A stretch of DNA of 5,932 nt from Methanobacteriota archaeon (GTDB lineage Archaea > Thermoplasmatota > Thermoplasmata > RBG-16-68-12), in the NCBI GenBank assembly GCA_005878665.1, contig VBLR01000066.1:1-5932 (forward strand). Direction: 5' to 3'. A program made the translations under genes and the position numbers. Every line of letters begins with the position of its first letter. Within the stretch, counting starts at the first letter, position 1. Positions 1 through 5,620 of the stretch are shown piece by piece. The notes below the pieces were generated by a model. It saw nothing but the letters and a program-made list of their open reading frames with translations, did not search any database and had not been told where the DNA came from.

Positions 1-113
1 GTCCGCTCCCTCTTTTCGACGACTCGCATTCCCAAGACCTCGGTGTAGAAGCGAAGGGAGGCGTCCATGTCCCTCACGCGGATGCCTGTGTACCGGAGGC
101 GGTAGGCCTGCAT
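1..113 (-). CDS. VOC/glyoxalase-family protein, N-terminal part (cut by window edge)
   Basis: Reading the minus strand from the ATG at 113 gives 37 codons before the window ends. They begin MQAYRLRYTGIRVRDMDASL and continue RFYTEVLGMRVV. This is the usual first beta-strand and helix of the vicinal oxygen chelate fold: a short strand, then a helix with the D-x-x-x-S-x-x-F-Y pattern, then LGM. The family includes lactoylglutathione lyases, ring-cleaving dioxygenases and fosfomycin-resistance enzymes, and 37 residues cannot separate them. The metal-binding residues further along are mostly outside the window. In-frame ATGs also occur at 149, 143 and 140, but they would add a proline- and cysteine-containing tail unlike the family, so 113 is preferred. 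No convincing Shine-Dalgarno sequence precedes it. Third positions are GC-rich, as in the nucleotidyltransferase and propeller genes. Confidence 0.8.
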   Translation of the reverse strand, partial: MQAYRLRYTGIRVRDMDASLRFYTEVLGMRVVEKRER

Positions 114-220
114 GGCGGGGGGGCAGGTTGGGGACCCCATCATGCTCATGAGTCGCCCGAGGGACCATCAGAAACGGCTCCTCCATTTCGTTTCAATCGC
201 TACTGCCTGAGAGCGCTGCA

Positions 221-311
221 ACCCAATTTGGGTATGCTCCCGACGGAGAGTGGGCACGGAACCCTCCCTACCTACCGGTTCTCCATAGAGGTATTCCACT
301 GGCAATATGTC
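221..311 (-). repeat. Degenerate third copy of the dispersed start-region repeat
   Basis: Positions 235-251 match 16 of 17 bases of the repeat core at 5581-5597. The 10-base word GCAATATGTC at 302-311 recurs at 5644-5653, at nearly the same offset from the core (67 against 63 bases). A perfect inverted repeat, ACCCAA-T-TTGGGT, sits at 221-233 directly beside the core. On the minus strand one frame reads RVDIL, which resembles RLDIL at the end of the protein encoded at 5612-5890. The matching downstream frame reads PLSVGSIP, close to LLPVGSIP in the 5581 copy, but it has no start codon. The copy is therefore decayed. It lies between the broken gene at 316-806 and the VOC gene. Confidence 0.45.
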
Positions 312-315
312 GACC

Positions 316-806
316 CTAAGGCTTGGCTTTGGCGCGCCGCCGCGCCTTCCTTCCCTCGAGGGCTTTCCGGACCTCCTTGATGGTCGGTGGCTCAATGGGC
401 GGCATCTTCGTCCCTTTGACGCAGCGCCTGCCCTGGATCGCGCCGAGGGCGGCTTGCTTCGTCGCGTAGAACACCTCCTCATGACCTCCCAATGCAGTGA
501 GTACGGGCTCTTCGTCGTGCGGGGGGAACCGTCCGCAATGGGCCCGGCGACACTCCCGGACAGCCACTTCACGCCGACGACCGGGAGGCGGCTCGGTCCG
601 TGGGTGTACGTGTTGATCTCGATCGCTTGCCCGAGTCCGAACCCGAGCTTGCGGAAGTAGAAGACGTACAGGTCCTTGTGGCTCTTATGCAGCCTGAAGA
701 CGCCCGGATTTGTTCCAACAATTCCAAAAACATCATGGGCAAGGAGTGTACTCGGCTTGATGATGGCCGACTCGGTTCCGTACAACGCACGGATCCGGGA
801 GTTCAA
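316..806 (-). pseudogene. Unrecognised protein gene, split by a frameshift at a G6 tract
   Basis: Two minus-strand frames each look protein-like over half of this span. The first, from 806 to about 521, includes FGIVGTNPGVFRL and DLYVFYFRKLGFGLGQ, with mostly G or C in third positions over 560-700. It becomes implausible after about 521, turning Arg- and Ser-rich. The second frame, from about 520 to the TAG at 316-318, reads GGHEEVFYATKQAALGAIQG and ends in a basic Lys/Arg tail. One extra base in the plus-strand G run at 521-526 would join them as ...ADGSPPHDEEPVLTALGG..., a protein of about 163 residues. The loss could be a real mutation or a homopolymer sequencing error. The frame opens with TTG at 806 or 785, and no ATG or GTG start was found near there. 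The 5' end overlaps the GNAT start head to head, which is odd and suggests a lost or replaced 5' end. I do not recognise the family. Confidence 0.5.
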
Positions 807-1206
807 GCTCTCGGATTACGACCGCGTCATATCCTTGTGGCTTGAGTGCAATCTCATACGGAGCAAGGAATCGCTCTCGAAAGAAATGCTTCGAATCGAG
901 ACTGAGAGGAACCCAAGACTGTTCCTGGTTTGCGAAGATTCAAGCGGACGGATCATCGGCACAGTGGTGGGAGCTTGGGATGGTTGGAGAGGCTGGATCT
1001 ACAAACTGGCGGTGGCCAAAGATTACCGACGGGGAGGTTTGGCTTCGAGACTAGTCGACGAGGTTACCAACCGGCTGAGACAATCCGGAGCGCAAATCAT
1101 TCGGGGGTACGTGAAGAAGGAGAACGACGCATCCTTGTCGCTGTTCGCGAAGCTGGGTTTCACCCGAATGGACGATGTCGTTCTGGTAACATTGGGACGA
1201 CAATGA
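760..1206 (+). CDS. GNAT-family N-acetyltransferase
   Basis: This encodes a probable acetyl-CoA-dependent N-acetyltransferase of about 147 residues, a normal size for a single GNAT domain. Counting from the ATG at 763, residues 10-14 (RIREF) form the first strand and LSDYDRVISLW the first helix. GRIIGTVVGAW gives the central strands. The pyrophosphate-binding loop of acetyl-CoA is clear at 88-94 (YRRGGLA), after the strand IYKLAVA. A C-terminal YVKKENDASLSLFAKLGF matches the usual N-x-x-A-x-x-L-(Y/F)-x-K-x-GF region. The layout resembles small RimI-like or PhnO-like enzymes, but the substrate cannot be told. ATGs lie at 760 and 763, and AAGGAG at 741-746 is a rather distant ribosome binding site. 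An open frame extends upstream to 676 but lacks GNAT character. Codons use more A and T in third position than the nucleotidyltransferase and propeller genes, so it may have been acquired separately. Confidence 0.88.
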   Translation: MMADSVPYNARIREFKLSDYDRVISLWLECNLIRSKESLSKEMLRIETERNPRLFLVCEDSSGRIIGTVVGAWDGWRGWIYKLAVAKDYRRGGLASRLVDEVTNRLRQSGAQIIRGYVKKENDASLSLFAKLGFTRMDDVVLVTLGRQ

Positions 1207-1271
1207 GTCGAGTGCATGGTGCTCGAATGTTTCGGCACTGGCTGCAGGCGGTTCTCCACGGGAGTGGTACG

Positions 1272-1308
1272 GACCCGTGCGGGTCGGCTCCGTCGAGCCG
1301 TTGTGTTT
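1272..1308 (+). terminator. Tandem hairpins with T-rich tail after the GNAT gene
   Basis: Two perfect inverted repeats abut: GACCCG-TG-CGGGTC at 1272-1285 and CGGCTC-CGTC-GAGCCG at 1285-1300. The second has a 6-bp stem and a 4-base loop and is followed by TTGTGTTT. It lies 66 bases after the GNAT stop codon, with nothing convincing on either strand at that point. A transcription terminator or 3'-end stabilising structure is the simplest reading. Archaeal termination relies mainly on T tracts, so the hairpins may be incidental. Confidence 0.45.
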
Positions 1309-1475
1309 CACATCTCCAACCTTGGCCTTACGCCGTTCTATTAGATGCGTTGGTTGGCCTCAAGAGTGCAAGAGGCGAAGTCGGGCAAGCCAATCCCGAT
1401 GACTTCCAATGTATTCGAGATTGTCAGGACGGGATGGGAAGCGATAAGGAAGGGAGAGCACTAGTCCGCAGCGAT
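1309..1475. other. Noncoding stretch without recognised features
   Basis: A plus-strand frame stays open across this stretch, but it is a continuation of the frame overlapping the GNAT gene and its translation has no recognisable domain. I see no RNA gene, tandem repeat or clear promoter. With the remnants that follow, it forms a gene-poor zone of about 770 bases between the GNAT terminator and the nucleotidyltransferase gene. Confidence 0.4.
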
Positions 1476-1680
1476 TCAAACAGTCAACAACTTTTCAAAT
1501 TGATTCTTGTATCTCTCGAGTTCGTCCCTCCGTTTGGTCAGGTTCACCGAGGCGAATCTTGCGGTCTTTTATGATGCCGTAGTTGTAGGTCTTTCGGCGT
1601 TTCACGTACCGAACCTACCTCTCGTTGTCGTGGATGACAAGGTCCTTGGGAACAGTGCTCCCGACGGGGAGTAGCCTCAC
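1476..1680 (-). pseudogene. Decayed small basic protein gene (VRLLPVGS family of this window)
   Basis: The minus-strand frame starts with GTG at 1680, after the ribosome-binding-like GGAGTGA at 1687-1693. It begins VRLLPVGSTVPKDLVIHDNE. A TAG stop interrupts it at 1615-1617, after NER, and the same frame then continues VRYVKRRKTYNYGIIKDRK. Near 1550 the sensible reading moves by one inserted base to FASVNLTKRRDELERYKNQF, which continues to EKLLTV and a TGA at 1476-1478. Joined, it is a charged, probably helical protein of about 67 residues. The word choice looks protein-like over the whole length, so a once-functional gene carrying two disabling lesions is the best reading. The first eight codons match the frame starting at 5605 except for the start codon. 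No family was recognised. Confidence 0.4.
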
Positions 1681-1695
1681 GTGAGGTCACTCCCA
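1656..1695 (-). repeat. Dispersed palindromic start-region repeat, copy at 1656
   Basis: This 40-base segment matches 5581-5620 at 36 positions: the first 24 bases are identical, and so are the last 11. On the minus strand it carries TGG GAG TGA (the end of one frame), an overlapping GGAGTGA ribosome-binding-like sequence and a GTG start followed by AGG CTA CTC CCC GTC GGG AGC. It is also strongly palindromic. CTCCC-GACG-GGGAG forms one hairpin, CCTCACGTGAGG is a perfect palindrome, and GGGAGT pairs with ACTCCC around it. A further inverted repeat, CAAGG-T-CCTTG, sits just outside at 1638-1648. Confidence 0.7.
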
Positions 1696-1715
1696 GCATT
1701 TCCCAATCTCGATGA

Positions 1716-1895
1716 AGCCGACCAGGACGGAACGCGCCCCCATTGTGTCCCGTCCAAAAGGCCTTGGGTGGGCTTGCTCATCGGGGGCGTCTCGCTCGGG
1801 TCCAGACGCTACGCCGGCTGGTAGGCCGCCATTACCAGCGAAATAGGGAAGAGTGGGAGCGTCGCCAAGCCGAGATGCTGAAGCAACGTCGCTAG
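1716..1895 (+). other. Short open frame, possible C-terminal remnant of a gene
   Basis: This plus-strand frame is open from the TGA at 1713 to the TAG at 1893-1895, 59 codons. Its end reads QTLRRLVGRHYQRNREEWER followed by RQAEMLKQRR, an amphipathic, charged helix typical of real protein ends. There is no ATG; the first possible start is a TTG at 1743. A preceding frame starting with ATG at 1712 could have been joined to it by a frameshift. It is most likely a remnant rather than an active gene. Chance is possible because high GC keeps many frames open. Confidence 0.22.
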
Positions 1896-2079
1896 CCGGA
1901 CCTCGAGCGATGTTTACGGATTCCGCGCCTCAGGGCCGAGTCCGCGAGGTACATTCGATTTGGTTCGGGTTCTCCAATCCCCTTTGGAGGAACCATGTCA
2001 GCTGATTTCACAGGTTCTAAAGCTTGCCGAGAGGAATGGTTTTCGTGTACGGTCTTGGGCGGGCTGCCGGACGCCGACG

Positions 2080-3090
2080 TCATCGGCGCGGCAGCTCTCG
2101 GACCGCGTTCCTCAAGCGATCGAGCTGGTAGGGATGCATCTCGGCGATGCCCGTTCGAAGCACTTGTTCCAACCGATCCGAATCGAGGTGCACAAACCAT
2201 CCCTCGCGTCGCCTCTCGACCGCCGCGACGGAACGGAGTGGAAAACGGAGAAGCTCGCGGGCCCCGATTCGACGGTCGAACGCAGTCAGGTTCATGGGAC
2301 CGCGACGAAGGCGATCGATCGCGGCTCGGGCCCGGGAATCGAGCCAGGCTTCGGCGAACGTGGCCTTCCACCACCTCAACACGCGTTTCGCGTGTCGCGC
2401 GCGTCGTTCAATGTCGGAGCGGGTGAAGGCGCGCACCGACAGCCATCCACGGACCTCCCTCTCGTATCCGGGAGGAAGGAACCGCAAGCTTCGAGACAGA
2501 TGGAACGTCCATTTGTCGAACGGCATGAGCTCGCCCTGGGCCCGGAAGAGGAGACCGAGGAAGTGGTCGAACGAACGGTTGAGCAAGTGATGGCCCGCGA
2601 TCACATCCGTGCGATGGATCCAGTCGAGCGCCATTTCCCAGTACCAGTCCGCCTCGACCGCGTCTTCGTGGAGGGACCATGGCTCGAGCTTGGAGCGCAC
2701 CTTTTCCCGCAGGAGGGCGGCGAGCCGACCTCGGGGGTCGTACAAGACGCGCGCGAAGGATCGATCCCAAATCTTCAGAGGCGACCAGGCCTCTTTGCGC
2801 TCTCGTGCAATCGAGGCGTAATAGAGGTCGACGGACCACGAGCCGATGAGGTTGTCCCCCTCTGGCAACGGCGATTGGCACCGTTCGATCCAAAGGCGGT
2901 ACGTGGCGGGATGGAGGAACAACGTCAGGTCGAGCTCGGACATCTCATCGGCATACCCGCGGGACACTCCGCCGGTGAGCATGACGGCCTCAATCCCTGT
3001 GTAGCTCTTCGTCCACGCCCGGGTCAAAGTCCTTGCGCGTGCCAGGTATGAAAGGAAGAGGTTCTTCCGCCGAATCGTCGGCCGAACCAT
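2080..3090 (-). CDS. Nucleotidyltransferase-fold (Pol beta superfamily) protein
   Basis: The 336-residue protein has a minimal nucleotidyltransferase core near its N-terminus. Residues 36-59 contain MLTGGVSRGYADEMSELDL, the G-G/S-x-x-R-G loop followed by an acidic pair (E52, D54) on the next strand. A third acidic residue probably lies at D88 in SWSVDLYY. Canonical enzymes have S-D-x-D, and here the first Asp is Glu, as in some divergent members. The remaining 240 residues are helical and rich in Trp, Arg and Leu (WDWIHRTDVIAGHHLLNRSF, FDKWTFHLSRSLRFL), which resembles the helical partner region of kanamycin-nucleotidyltransferase or DUF4037-like proteins. Such proteins transfer NMP to small molecules, RNA or proteins; the substrate is unknown here. 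It starts with ATG at 3090 without a clear ribosome binding site. Its stop codon lies in the loop of a hairpin, CGCCGA-TGACG-TCGGCG (2072-2088). No HEPN antitoxin-type partner gene is adjacent. Confidence 0.82.
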   Translation of the reverse strand: MVRPTIRRKNLFLSYLARARTLTRAWTKSYTGIEAVMLTGGVSRGYADEMSELDLTLFLHPATYRLWIERCQSPLPEGDNLIGSWSVDLYYASIARERKEAWSPLKIWDRSFARVLYDPRGRLAALLREKVRSKLEPWSLHEDAVEADWYWEMALDWIHRTDVIAGHHLLNRSFDHFLGLLFRAQGELMPFDKWTFHLSRSLRFLPPGYEREVRGWLSVRAFTRSDIERRARHAKRVLRWWKATFAEAWLDSRARAAIDRLRRGPMNLTAFDRRIGARELLRFPLRSVAAVERRREGWFVHLDSDRLEQVLRTGIAEMHPYQLDRLRNAVRELPRR

Positions 3091-3123
3091 AACCCGTAGT
3101 CAAGCGGACCGAACCGGCGAGTC

Positions 3124-3131
3124 CGTTAAAG
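3124..3131 (-). promoter_or_regulatory. Possible TATA box for the nucleotidyltransferase gene
   Basis: On the minus strand AAAGCCTTTAACGG lies about 38 bases before the ATG at 3090. CTTTAACG would be the TATA box and AAAGC the B-recognition element. A start site about 27 bases downstream would leave a leader of roughly 11 bases, which fits the lack of a Shine-Dalgarno sequence. It falls in the 305-base divergent intergenic stretch 3091-3395, in which I see no gene. No equally good box was found for the plus-strand gene at 3396. Confidence 0.3.
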
Positions 3132-3395
3132 GCTTTGGGTAAATGGCGAGCCTCGTCGAACGGAACGAGGCCGGCCTGGTGGACGCTGGCCGATCCCGAG
3201 GGCAACCTCGCCGACGTGGCCACGACGATGAGCCGCGACTGAGCGCTTGCCCTGCAAGGCTCCGAATGCGCGGACTTTGCGGCCGAGGGGGTACCCAGGC
3301 ACTCTCGCAGGTCCCGAGCAGTAGGGCGAGTTTCTGGCGAGATTCTGAACAAAGTCGAAACACTCAGCCTGTATCGCGCCAGAGAGGCAGCTCCC

Positions 3396-5033
3396 ATGAA
3401 CACGGTGAAGTGGCGCGGGCTTCGGATGGTAGCGGTCGCCGTGGCGGGCTTCGTGCTGCTCGCCGCCATCCTTGCGGTCTCCCCGGATGCCTCAGAGGCC
3501 GGGAGGAGCGGGAGCGACACCACGCCGCCTGGACGGAGCGACGGTTCGCCGACGGGGACCCTTCCGGCCGGCACGACCTCCGCGACCCTTTCCTTGAAGA
3601 CGGACGAGGCCGCGACGTGCCGGTACTCGACGGCGGCGGGGGTGGCGTACAGTCGAACGAGGGACACCTTCTCGACCACTGGAGGGACATCGCACTCGAC
3701 CGCGGTCGGGGGACTCGAGGACGGGAGCTCGTTCACGTTCTATGTGCGGTGCCAAGACCTCTCCCGGAACGCGAACCGGGACGACTACCCGATCCGGTTC
3801 TCTGTACAATCCGGGGACGATTGCGGTACTCCATCCGCGAACGCGTACGGTGCGTGGACGCCTGCCGTCGGGGCGTCCGATCCCTCGTCCTCCGGGCCCG
3901 TCGGGACCTGGACGTTCGTTCCGAGCCCGAAAGTTGAGTCCGCGTCGCCGTCGATCATCGTCGACAACTCCCTCCAGGGGATTGAGGCAATCGCGCCGGA
4001 CGACGTCTGGACGGTCGGGTACGCGAACAACCCGAACGGACCGCAGTATTCCATTCAGACCCTCGCCCTCCACTGGGATGGAAGCGCTTGGAGCATCGTG
4101 GCGACGCCGAACGCCCCCATGGACTGGAGTCGGCTCTACGGCGTCGCCGCGACGTCCTCGAACGACGTGTGGGCGGTCGGAGCTTCTCAGGACGTCGCCT
4201 CCGTCCCTGGGCGGACCCTCATCGAGCACTGGGACGGGAGTGCGTGGAGCATCGTGCCCTCCCCGAGCCCGGGCGCCGTTGTGAACGAGCTGAGGGCCGT
4301 GGCGACCTTGTCCACGAACGACGCCTGGGCCGTCGGCTTCTGCGCCGGATGGTACCGGTCGAGCACGCTCATCCTGCACTGGGACGGCGGGAGCTGGAGC
4401 CGGGTCCCGAGCCCGAATCCGAATGCGGAACTCGCGAGCAACGAGCTCTACGGGATCGCGGCGTTCTCCGCGGACGACATCTGGGCCGTCGGGGTTTCGG
4501 GCAACTCGTCGAACCCCTACGCGCCGCTCGCCGTCCACTGGGACGGCGCGGCGTGGAGCGCGATCTCGACGGACGGGCTGGGAGGCGGCGGCTACGGATC
4601 GTTTTTCCGGAGCGTCTCGGGGACGTCGTCCGGCGACTTGCTGGCGGTCGGCGCGACCGTCTTTGATGCAGGCCTCGAGGGCGGCATCCGGCATGTGGCA
4701 TTCGCTGCCCACTGGGACGGGGCGGCGTGGACCCAGATCACAGACTTCACGTTCCTAGACCCGGGGGAATACTACTCTTCCTCGAACTTCTACGGCGTCA
4801 CGACGGTCGCGAGTGACTTCGGGTGGGTCGTCGGCGAGGCCTCGGGGGACGCGTGGCTGTTCCACTGGGACGGGATGTCTCTGAATGAAGTCCCCGCCCC
4901 GGACCTCCCCTGGTATAACACCCTGTACGCCGTGGACGCCCTGGGGACGGAGATCGCCTGGGCGGCGGGCCGGTACGCCATCGAGGGAGAGAACGGGACG
5001 AAGACTCTCACCGAGAGGTACTCGGCGCCCTAG
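3396..5033 (+). CDS. Secreted FN3-like plus seven-repeat beta-propeller protein
   Basis: The 545-residue protein is probably exported and acts at the cell surface or outside. Residues 1-35 form a signal peptide: basic K5-R10, a hydrophobic stretch MVAVAVAGFVLLAAILAV and a likely cut after DASEA. Residues 44-137 form an FN3-like domain with PTGTLPAGTTSATLSL, CRYS and FYVRCQD; C75 and C119 could form a disulfide. From W172 to the end there are seven units of about 45-60 residues. Each has a D-x-W-x-V-G strand (W205, 259, 311, 363, L416, W477, W522) and an H-W-D-G turn (H226, 278, 328, 381, 439, 490, then a degenerate ERYS at 540). The first W-x-x-V-P-S-P strand (172-178) would pair with the last half-unit, as in a closed propeller. 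There is no catalytic motif; binding or adhesion is inferred. It starts at ATG 3396 after GAGAGG (3382-3387). Codon use is strongly GC-biased in third positions. Confidence 0.88.
   Translation: MNTVKWRGLRMVAVAVAGFVLLAAILAVSPDASEAGRSGSDTTPPGRSDGSPTGTLPAGTTSATLSLKTDEAATCRYSTAAGVAYSRTRDTFSTTGGTSHSTAVGGLEDGSSFTFYVRCQDLSRNANRDDYPIRFSVQSGDDCGTPSANAYGAWTPAVGASDPSSSGPVGTWTFVPSPKVESASPSIIVDNSLQGIEAIAPDDVWTVGYANNPNGPQYSIQTLALHWDGSAWSIVATPNAPMDWSRLYGVAATSSNDVWAVGASQDVASVPGRTLIEHWDGSAWSIVPSPSPGAVVNELRAVATLSTNDAWAVGFCAGWYRSSTLILHWDGGSWSRVPSPNPNAELASNELYGIAAFSADDIWAVGVSGNSSNPYAPLAVHWDGAAWSAISTDGLGGGGYGSFFRSVSGTSSGDLLAVGATVFDAGLEGGIRHVAFAAHWDGAAWTQITDFTFLDPGEYYSSSNFYGVTTVASDFGWVVGEASGDAWLFHWDGMSLNEVPAPDLPWYNTLYAVDALGTEIAWAAGRYAIEGENGTKTLTERYSAP
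3909..5030 (+). repeat. Seven propeller-type protein repeats within the secreted protein
   Basis: The repeated coding unit ends in a strand such as TLILHWDGGSWSRVPSPNP, followed by NELYGIAAFSADDIWAVG. DNA for the HWDG turn begins at 4071, 4227, 4377, 4536, 4710 and 4863, an irregular period of about 150-175 bases. Units two to four are closest to each other; the fifth to seventh have diverged (GDLLAVG, DFGWVVG, EIAWAAG). Seven half-units at each end suggest ring closure between the first and last strand. Confidence 0.75.
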
Positions 5034-5062
5034 AGGAAGCATACGGTCCGGGACAGCTCCTC
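5032..5062 (+). terminator. Weak hairpin after the propeller gene
   Basis: GAGGA-A-GC just after the stop codon can pair with GCTCCTC, a 7-bp stem with one bulged A. The loop contains GTCC-GG-GAC. No T tract follows, so this may be only a 3'-end structure. Confidence 0.2.
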
Positions 5063-5101
5063 GGTGACTTGGATCGACTCGGATTCCGGGATCGTGCTGG
5101 A

Positions 5102-5120
5102 TGTAACCGTTACAAATATC
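5102..5120 (+). promoter_or_regulatory. TATA-like box overlapped by an operator-like palindrome
   Basis: TGTAAC-C-GTTACA (5102-5114) is a perfect inverted repeat with a one-base centre. It runs into AAATATC (5114-5120), the best TATA-like sequence upstream of the membrane gene at 5179. A start about 27 bases downstream of the box would lie near 5144 and leave a leader of about 35 bases carrying the GGTGAT ribosome binding site. A dimeric repressor bound to the palindrome would cover the B-recognition position. That role is inferred; no regulator gene was identified nearby. Confidence 0.4.
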
Positions 5121-5178
5121 TTGCGTTCGCTGGTTGTGGTGGTGTGGGACGTAGCATGTCTGGGAATGTGGTGATTTC

Positions 5179-5481
5179 ATGACAGACGTTCCCGGGTGGG
5201 TGCTGCTTGGACCCTATATGGGGTTGGCAGGTGGCATCCTCTGGCTGGCTTTGTGGTTCTTCGGGTTGAGACACTCGCTGGCGGAAAAGGGCTGGAAACA
5301 CTTCTCTCTAAGTGTGCCCCTTCTGGGGATTTTCGTGCTGGCAGGCTCAGCTCTTAATCTGCTGCTGGGATGGCCGCCGGCCCTGTCAACGGGAGTTGCA
5401 CTAGGTTGGGTTCTGTTGCTGGCGATTATGGTTGCAGGACTGATGCTCGATTTATTGAGAAGCACGCGCCAATCAGCTTGA
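5179..5481 (+). CDS. Small three-helix membrane protein, unknown function
   Basis: The protein has 100 residues and is mostly hydrophobic. Three membrane helices are apparent at about 7-30 (VLLGPYMGLAGGILWLALWF), 43-63 (LSVPLLGIFVLAGSALNLLL) and 70-93 (TGVALGWVLLLAIMVAGLML). A basic loop HSLAEKGWKH lies between the first two, and a short basic tail LLRSTRQSA ends it. By the positive-inside rule that loop and possibly the tail lie in the cytoplasm. The start ATG at 5179 is supported by GGTGAT at 5170-5175, which fits the 3' end of archaeal and bacterial 16S rRNA, though the spacing is short. I do not recognise a family. Third positions carry more A and T than in the propeller gene beside it, so it may have a different origin. 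Its end overlaps the tail of the broken minus-strand gene at 5473-5605 by nine bases. Confidence 0.72.
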   Translation: MTDVPGWVLLGPYMGLAGGILWLALWFFGLRHSLAEKGWKHFSLSVPLLGIFVLAGSALNLLLGWPPALSTGVALGWVLLLAIMVAGLMLDLLRSTRQSA

Positions 5482-5605
5482 TGTCGCTGCCCTCGAGGGC
5501 CCCGGAGCGTGAATGAGTTCTTCCATAACGACTTCCAGAGTTCCGCGGGGCTAGGGCGTGGATGTAACCCCGCGCGGGGATGCTCCCGACGGGGAGTAGC
5601 CTCAT
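5473..5605 (-). pseudogene. Frameshifted small gene of the RLLPVGS family
   Basis: The minus-strand frame starts with ATG at 5605, after GGAGTGA at 5612-5618. It reads MRLLPVGSIPARGYIHALAP, which matches the start of the pseudogene at 1476-1680 (RLLPVGS, then IH at a similar place). After about 5545 the more protein-like reading moves by one base to RGTLEVVMEELIHAPGPSRA and ends at the TGA at 5473-5475. Joined, it is about 44 residues. Without the shift the first frame runs on to a TAA at 5426-5428 with 59 residues, antisense to the membrane gene. The perfect palindrome GCCCTCGAGGGC (5489-5500) lies near its end and could help end transcription on either strand. It follows the stop codon of the double-psi-barrel gene by six bases, so the two could have been translated together. 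Confidence 0.35.
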
Positions 5606-5620
5606 ACGGGGTCACTCCCA
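5581..5620 (-). repeat. Dispersed palindromic start-region repeat, copy at 5581
   Basis: This copy matches 1656-1695 at 36 of 40 bases. The four differences fall within an 8-base stretch around the start codon (ATG here, GTG there). On the minus strand it contains the last codons and stop of the upstream gene, a GGAGTGA ribosome-binding-like sequence and the first eight codons of the next frame. CTCCC-GACG-GGGAG can form a hairpin, GGGAGT can pair with ACTCCC, and a neighbouring perfect palindrome CCCCGCGCGGGG lies at 5568-5579. Similarity to the degenerate copy at 221-311 extends up to 5653. Confidence 0.7.

Noticed and set aside
1656..1695. Repeat as the right end of an IS200/IS605 TnpB element or omega RNA
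   Set aside because: The hairpin layout is suggestive, but no tnpB or tnpA coding remnant with catalytic motifs is visible beside any copy.
1677..1781. 34-codon minus-strand frame MSKPTQGLLDGTQWGRV... whose TGA overlaps the GTG at 1680
   Set aside because: The GTGA overlap suggests coupling, but the frame is short and lacks a ribosome site. The alternative frame ending in FIEIGKCWE matches the WE* ending of the 5612-5890 protein better, so the true frame is unclear.
1995..2426. Plus-strand frame starting MSADFTGSK with GGAGG four bases upstream of its ATG
   Set aside because: The ribosome site is attractive, but after 28 codons the frame runs antisense through the nucleotidyltransferase gene and becomes Arg/Ser/Pro-rich without any domain.
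1960..3051. 363-codon plus-strand open frame antisense to the nucleotidyltransferase gene
   Set aside because: It mirrors the minus-strand gene, has no recognisable domain, and long antisense frames are expected at this GC content. The minus strand carries a clear nucleotidyltransferase motif.
3100..3363. Minus-strand open frames across the 3091-3395 intergenic stretch
   Set aside because: Several frames are open at once, but the translations are Arg/Ser/Pro-rich with no motif and no ribosome site.
3492..4712. 406-codon minus-strand open frame opposite the propeller gene
   Set aside because: Low-complexity Arg/Gly/Pro/Val translation typical of the antisense of a GC-rich repeat gene.
5098..5108. 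11-base word TGGATGTAACC recurring at 5559-5569
   Set aside because: One 11-base match is expected by chance in a window of this size, and the flanks do not align.
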